A DNA stretch of 48,433 nt from Spirulinaceae cyanobacterium SM2_1_0. GTDB taxonomy: Bacteria; Cyanobacteriota; Cyanobacteriia; Cyanobacteriales; Spirulinaceae. Below the pieces are notes generated by a model. That model searched no databases. It worked only from the letters and a program-made list of their open reading frames with translations, and was not told the DNA's origin. Positions 45,165 to 48,433 of the stretch are shown in pieces. The position numbers and the translations under genes were made by a program. The stretch spans positions 1-48,433 of the forward strand of contig JAAUTY010000031.1 of assembly GCA_012031265.1 (NCBI GenBank), given 5' to 3'. Each line of letters opens with the position of its first letter. Position 1 is the first letter of the stretch.

Positions 45165-45310
45165 TAGTGGTCTGTCAAGCTGAAAAGTCCGGATGTTTTT
45201 ATGAGTCTCGTCGCCCTCACCCCCGGCCCCTCTCCCAGGTTGGGAGAGGGGAGAAGAGGAGGGATCTTGTTCCCCTGCTCCCGGCTTGGGAGAAGGGGTT
45301 GGGGGATGTA
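45165..45310 (+). repeat. Interspersed repeat with TAGTGGTCTGTCAAG terminus
   Basis: It starts CTAGTGGTCTGTCAAGCTG, followed by the same GTCCGGATGTTTTTATGAG and GTCGCCCTCACCCC blocks seen inverted at 13700-13826. CTCTCCCA/TGGGAGAGG inverted repeats follow that could fold into hairpins. It begins 10 bp after the glycosyltransferase stop. Confidence 0.65.
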
Positions 45311-45641
45311 GATGCGCAGTGGCTGCTCGCAGAGTGGGGAACCGTAACGCCAAAGTGGGATGCACCCCCGCGAGCACCTGCGGGACGATTCCCCTATCCT
45401 TCCTCTGGCTACCTCGCCGCGATGAGCACTCGTGTTGGGGCGATCGCCCTTGAGAGCACTTTATAAATCTCAAGCTGGCGTTATAATCCAGCATGGAGGA
45501 GTTAGACCATCAGGCTAGGGGAGTGACCAAGCCGGAGAGCGCGCGCTGTGATCGTGCGGTTTTTCCTGAAGGCTGCCCTCCCACACTTGTTGGTGCAGCT
45601 ACGGTCAGAAGCCTGTTTGGTGTGAGGGATTGAGGGTTATT
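45311..45641. promoter_or_regulatory. LCP-gene leader with TATAAT box and long hairpin
   Basis: This gap shows no gene. TATAAT at 45482-45487 could be a -10 box, with only a weak -35. Near the start codon, CCCTCCCACAC (45582-45592) and GTGTGAGGG (45620-45628) can pair with two bulged bases around a 27-base loop, placing the ribosome-binding region in a stem. A regulatory role is inferred only. Confidence 0.35.
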
Positions 45642-47108
45642 GTGAAAGATCGCTTCGAAACAGTTTCAGTCACGCGGCTTGCTGCCCGTGCCGAATCGCC
45701 ACAGCGGGTTGCAGACGGCTCTAGGGCGGTCATCGGTTCCCCGTCGCCGCTGACTGCGCCCGCGCCCGCGCTGACCCGCTTGGGCTGGGGACGGCGTTTG
45801 TTGTGGAGCGGCACCTTTACGCTCACGGCAGCACTCTCCGCGAGTGTCGGCGCGACGGTGGCGATGGTCACCCCGCTGCCTGACAATCCTGAGTTTTTGC
45901 ACGCGGCGAGCCAGCTAATTTCTGGCGAGGCGACGGCGGCGTCTGAGCAACCGTATGAAAGCTTGCCACTCTTCCAGTACAAGATTGAACGACCGGTTAA
46001 TATCCTCGTGATGGGGGTTGACCGGGTTCCGGAGGCGGAGGTTGGCAGCAAGGATGCCTTCGATGGTCGTACTGATACGATGCTGTTGCTGCGGTTTGAC
46101 CCCACGGATAATACGCTGCGCTTGCTGTCGCTGCCGCGCGATACGCAGGTAACGGTGTCTGGTGACCCAGAGGTCGCGAAGCTCAACGATGCCAATACGG
46201 TTGGTGGTGCCGCGCTGGCAGTCAAGACTACTAGCGCGATGCTCAATGATGTGCCGATCGACCGCTATGTGCGCATTACCAACGATTCGTTTCGGGAGTT
46301 GGTCGATCTGGTCGGCGGTGTTGAGGTCTTTGTGCCCAAGGATATGCAGTATACCGATGTCACTCAGGGTCTGGAGATTGACCTGGACAAGGGCTGGCAA
46401 ACTTTGGATGGTGACCAGGCGGAGCAGTTTGCTCGCTTCCGTAAGGATCAGTATGGCGACATCGGACGGGTGCAACGCCAGCAAACCTTGATCAAGGCTT
46501 TGCGCGATCGCCTGCAAAGTCCGGCGATCCTGCCGCGTTTGCCGCAAGCGATCCGCCTGATGTTGCGCTATGTGGATACGGACCTCAGCTTTGAGGAGGT
46601 TCTGGCGCTGGTGAATTTTGGCATGGGTCTGGACGCGGCAGAGATTCAGATGGTCTTGCTGCCAGGTGAGTTTGGCGATCCCCAACAGTTCAATGGTGTC
46701 AGCTATTGGCTGATGTCGGCGGCAGGGCGCGATCGCGTTATGAATGACTACTTTGATCAAGCGCCGCCCGTGGGTACGAACCTCCAGGAGCGAGCGCCAA
46801 AGCAAGCGCGCATCGCTATCCAAAATGCCACCGATGACCCCAATCTGGGCCGACAGGTGGTGAACTACCTCGCGGAGCGGGGTTTTAATAATGTCTTCTT
46901 CTCGGAAGAACGCGCACCCCGTTTGCTGGAAACAACGGAGGTCATCGTGCAGAAGGGTGACCTAGTGGCGGCGGCAGCGCTCCAAGAAGCGCTGGATTTG
47001 GGCAAGGTACAGGCTGATTCGACGGGTGATCTCTACTCGGAGATCACGCTGCGCGTCGGCTCGGATTGGCTGGAGCGGGCGGCAGCAGCAGCGAACGAAG
47101 ATGACTAA
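45642..47108 (+). CDS. LytR-CpsA-Psr (LCP) family protein with LytR_C domain
   Basis: This protein is 488 residues from GTG 45642; a TTG at 45630 would add four. A cytoplasmic tail and one membrane segment (SGTFTLTAALSASVGATVAM) precede the LCP domain. Key blocks are VNILVMGVDR, GRTDTMLLLRFDP, LLSLPRDTQV with its Arg, and ARFRKDQYGDIGRVQRQQ with its Arg pair. A LytR_C domain (ARIAIQNATDDPNLGRQVVN) ends the protein. LCP enzymes transfer lipid-linked polysaccharides to peptidoglycan or other envelope acceptors. The neighbouring glycosyltransferase fits an envelope-glycan role. Confidence 0.93.
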   Translation: MKDRFETVSVTRLAARAESPQRVADGSRAVIGSPSPLTAPAPALTRLGWGRRLLWSGTFTLTAALSASVGATVAMVTPLPDNPEFLHAASQLISGEATAASEQPYESLPLFQYKIERPVNILVMGVDRVPEAEVGSKDAFDGRTDTMLLLRFDPTDNTLRLLSLPRDTQVTVSGDPEVAKLNDANTVGGAALAVKTTSAMLNDVPIDRYVRITNDSFRELVDLVGGVEVFVPKDMQYTDVTQGLEIDLDKGWQTLDGDQAEQFARFRKDQYGDIGRVQRQQTLIKALRDRLQSPAILPRLPQAIRLMLRYVDTDLSFEEVLALVNFGMGLDAAEIQMVLLPGEFGDPQQFNGVSYWLMSAAGRDRVMNDYFDQAPPVGTNLQERAPKQARIAIQNATDDPNLGRQVVNYLAERGFNNVFFSEERAPRLLETTEVIVQKGDLVAAAALQEALDLGKVQADSTGDLYSEITLRVGSDWLERAAAAANEDD

Positions 47109-47206
47109 GCGGATTTGGCGACAACGCCTCCGAAGTGGGCTGGTGTTGCTCGCCCTCACATTGCTGTGGCTAATGTTGCTGGCACGACCGGCGATCGCGG
47201 CTTAGC
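47102..47206 (+). CDS. 34-residue signal-peptide-like ORF, possibly truncated gene
   Basis: The ATG overlaps the LCP stop (ATGACTAA). The product, MTKRIWRQRLRSGLVLLALT followed by LLWLMLLARPAIAA, is a textbook Sec signal peptide that ends at the AIAA cleavage motif with a TAG. The frame continues open after the TAG for about 16 codons into the CRISPR remnant. It is most likely the start of a secreted-protein gene whose body has been lost, or a gene broken by a nonsense change. Confidence 0.5.
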
Positions 47207-47235
47207 AGACTGTCGTTTCAATAGCTGGGCATACA

Positions 47236-47393
47236 CTTCAATGGGGCTGCCTTTGGGGGGCAGATTGAGACATGAATAGGTGAGCAGGGGCTAGTCGCCT
47301 CTATTCCTTCAATGGGGCTGCCTTTGGGGGGCAGATTGAGACCTTTCTCAAAAGCGCTCAACACCATTGAGTATCACCTTCAATGGGGCTGCC
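47236..47393 (-). CRISPR. CRISPR remnant: two full 36-bp repeats, a 16-bp partial repeat, two 35-bp spacers
   Basis: Identical 36-bp repeats lie at 47236-47271 and 47307-47342, starting CTTCAATGGGGCTGCC and ending GCAGATTGAGAC. A third begins at 47378 but matches only for 16 bp, to 47393. Both spacers are exactly 35 bp (47272-47306 and 47343-47377) and unrelated to each other. Read on the minus strand the repeat is GTCTCAAT...ATTGAAG with an internal CTGCC/GGCAG stem, a usual cyanobacterial layout. In that orientation the damaged repeat is at the leader end. No cas gene is visible in the window. Confidence 0.88.
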
Positions 47394-47541
47394 GTTTGGT
47401 CATCCTCACATTGAGGAGATGAAAATTCATCTTTTGACTTTAGTTGATGTGTTGGCAAAGACTGATGCATTTTATGCGGCAGTTGGAGATCTACCAAAAC
47501 TGGGATCTTTTGGGAATATTGACTGGAAGCAATTTAGATAA
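47394..47541 (+). pseudogene. C-terminal gene fragment joined to the truncated CRISPR repeat
   Basis: A frame open from the repeat junction reads FGHPHIEEMKIHLLTLVDVL, then AKTDAFYAAVGDLPKLGSFG and NIDWKQFR before TAA at 47541. From the internal ATG at 47419 it would be 40 residues. It looks like the end of a real protein, is AT-richer than its surroundings, and starts exactly where the repeat is broken, suggesting a rearrangement breakpoint. The family is not recognised. Confidence 0.45.
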
Positions 47542-47599
47542 ATTGGGTATGGCGTGGTATTTGAAGGTTGTGTAGTGGCGCAGTATCTGCCGCCGCGCA

Positions 47600-48200
47600 A
47601 CTTCACCGATGCGAAGATCATTCAAAAACCCATGCCGCAAGGGGAACACAGTGCAATTCAGACGGAACTTGCTCCAGCCATCAATGCCGGCACTGGACTA
47701 CTAACGGGTGATAGAGGCTGTAAGCCTTGTGGGGCAAAGGGTTCTGGCGATCACTAGAAAAATATCTCGAAACCCTTTATGTGTCAGGGATTCAGCACAG
47801 TCATCACCTTCTAAGAGTCCGGTGCCTCAATGCCGCTGTCAAATCCGCAAAGATTGCCTGGGCTTTTGTGGAGTTGCGTTGTACCTTTGGCGGGCGTTCT
47901 ATCGTTCCCGATCTGACTGTCTTTTGCTGGGAACGCATCCCCCGCAACGAAAACGGCGGCGTCGCCAATGTCTTCGCCCTTGCCCCCGACTGGACGCTCG
48001 AAATCCTCTCGCCCGGCCAAAGCCAAACCAAAGTCACGAAAAATATCCTCCATTGCCTGCAACACGGGACGCAGATGGGTTGGCTGATCGACCCCATTGA
48101 GCAAACCGTCTTCGTCTACGCACCCGAGCCGCCCACCCAGTTCTACGACGAGCCAGCCGCCTCGCTGCCCGTGCCCGCCTTTGCCGAAACCGTTCGCCTT
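47600..48200 (+). pseudogene. Third Uma2-family gene, interrupted by a MITE and truncated at both ends
   Basis: The first part encodes AKIIQKPMPQGEHSAIQTEL and APAINA; the second AVKSAKIAWAFVELRCTFGG, SIVPDLTVFCWERIPRNENG, DWTLEILSPGQSQTKVTKNI and FAETVRL. Removing 146 bp (the 138-bp insert plus one 8-bp target copy) joins AINA to AVKS in frame. The result aligns without gaps to the intact Uma2 copies at 23003 and 24108. The N-terminal 35 or so residues are missing, and the C-terminus runs into the left end of an IS4-type element at about 48198. Confidence 0.85.
47689..47826. mobile_element. 138-bp MITE with imperfect terminal inverted repeats and 8-bp target duplication
   Basis: The insert begins GGCACTGGACTACTAACGGG and ends with the reverse complement of GGCACCGGACTCTTAGAAGG. 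The similarity extends through GGTGAT to about 26 bp. TCAATGCC occurs immediately on both sides (47681-47688 and 47827-47834). Excision of the insert plus one target copy restores the Uma2 frame exactly. It has no coding capacity. Confidence 0.88.
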
Positions 48201-48300
48201 CAGAGGGTGACAAGGAGCTGAAAAGCAGAGCGAGAGGGAAAGAGAGTCAAAAGTGGGCACAAAAGAAGTAGGGTTACCCTGAAGACAACCCCACAGAAGA
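48198..48300 (+). mobile_element. Probable left end of an IS4-type insertion sequence
   Basis: Uma2 similarity stops after VRLQ, at GAGGGTGACAAGGAGCTGAA. About 100 bp of non-coding sequence then leads to the transposase ATG at 48301, a usual IS left-end layout. The right end is outside the window, so the terminal repeat is not confirmed. Confidence 0.45.
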
Positions 48301-48433
48301 ATGCTGCCCCAATCTTACCAGAAGTGCCTGCAAGGCGTATTGACCCCGAAGCAGTATGTGATGGTGGAGATCCTGCTGACGCTGCTGCAAACCCGGCGTG
48401 ACGTCCGACTAGAACGACTAGCGAAGTACTGGA
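48301..48433 (+). CDS. IS4-family transposase, N-terminal part (runs off window)
   Basis: 44 codons are visible, starting MLPQSYQKCLQGVLTPKQYV and ending LQTRRDVRLERLAKYW. Many cyanobacterial IS4-type transposases begin with a MLPQ-Y/F-Q helical segment followed by a basic RxxRLERLA-like stretch, as here. The catalytic DDE core would lie to the right of the window. The start codon is unambiguous. Confidence 0.7.
   Translation, partial: MLPQSYQKCLQGVLTPKQYVMVEILLTLLQTRRDVRLERLAKYW

Noticed and set aside
45540-45625. Possible small structured RNA (for example SRP RNA) before the LCP gene
   Set aside because: The conserved GGAAG-type SRP loop and other known RNA signatures are absent; only a leader hairpin is supported.
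1-48433. tRNA or rRNA genes
   Set aside because: I looked for GGTTCGAATCC-like T-arms, CCA ends and rRNA cores by eye and found none; a covariance-model scan would be needed to exclude them fully.

Overview
The window is cyanobacterial chromosome. The evidence is the density of HIP1-type octamers (GCGATCGC and GGCGATCGCC), heptameric STRR-like intergenic repeats, and genes typical of oxygenic phototrophs: a PucC/BCD-type chlorophyll transporter, the NDH-1 assembly factor CRR6, an LrtA-type hibernation factor, a GH57 branching enzyme, and a WD40 Ser/Thr kinase. GC content is fairly high apart from a more AT-rich block at about 7-12 kb and a short patch near 47.4 kb. The genus cannot be fixed from sequence alone.

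Left accessory region (1-17.3 kb). It opens with a 111-bp-type interspersed repeat, a truncated antitoxin-like ORF and a ribbon-helix-helix antitoxin. A minus-strand defence operon of five genes follows. In transcription order these are a short PP-loop (PAPS-reductase/SspD/DndC-like) gene carrying a 1-nt frameshift, a HARE-HTH/Mrr endonuclease, a DptF-like ATPase, a DptG-candidate protein, and a very large DptH-like protein with a predicted PD-(D/E)XK core and a C-terminal FtsK/HerA motor. This resembles the phosphorothioation-dependent restriction module DptFGH, but no dndA-E modification genes are visible. Upstream lie an XRE remnant, a PIN toxin/antitoxin pair, another antitoxin-like ORF, an intact XRE regulator with a divergent two-gene unit, and a large sensor GGDEF-EAL protein.

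Central metabolic region (17.8-32.9 kb). It contains a fatty-aldehyde-type dehydrogenase bracketed by inverted copies of the 111-bp element, then pucC-like, inositol-monophosphatase-like and nitrilase-like genes in tight succession. Next is a 1.1-kb tandem duplication carrying two identical Uma2 genes and two decayed transglutaminase genes. After that come a coiled-coil membrane protein, a small conserved ORF, lrtA/hpf with a good terminator, lipB and CRR6 overlapping tail to tail, a GH57 branching enzyme, and an RdgB/HAM1 pyrophosphatase.

Signalling and envelope region (33-47.2 kb). It holds a zinc-ribbon/kinase/WD40 protein, a lipoprotein with a duplicated domain, ftsY, a GAF-SpoIIE phosphatase, and a creatininase-family amidohydrolase. 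These are followed by a PqqD-like/M50 metalloprotease with a HlyD adaptor (frameshifted at a poly-A run), a GT4 glycosyltransferase and an LCP-family protein.

Right edge (47.2-48.4 kb). This is a graveyard of mobile and defence fragments. It has a leaderless CRISPR remnant with no cas genes, a 3'-end gene fragment joined to a truncated repeat, a third Uma2 gene broken by a 138-bp MITE with 8-bp target duplications, and the start of an IS4-type transposase.

The most interesting items are the dpt-like operon with its unusual upstream partners, the clean MITE insertion, the CRISPR remnant, and three independent 1-nt losses in A/T homopolymers that each break a reading frame.
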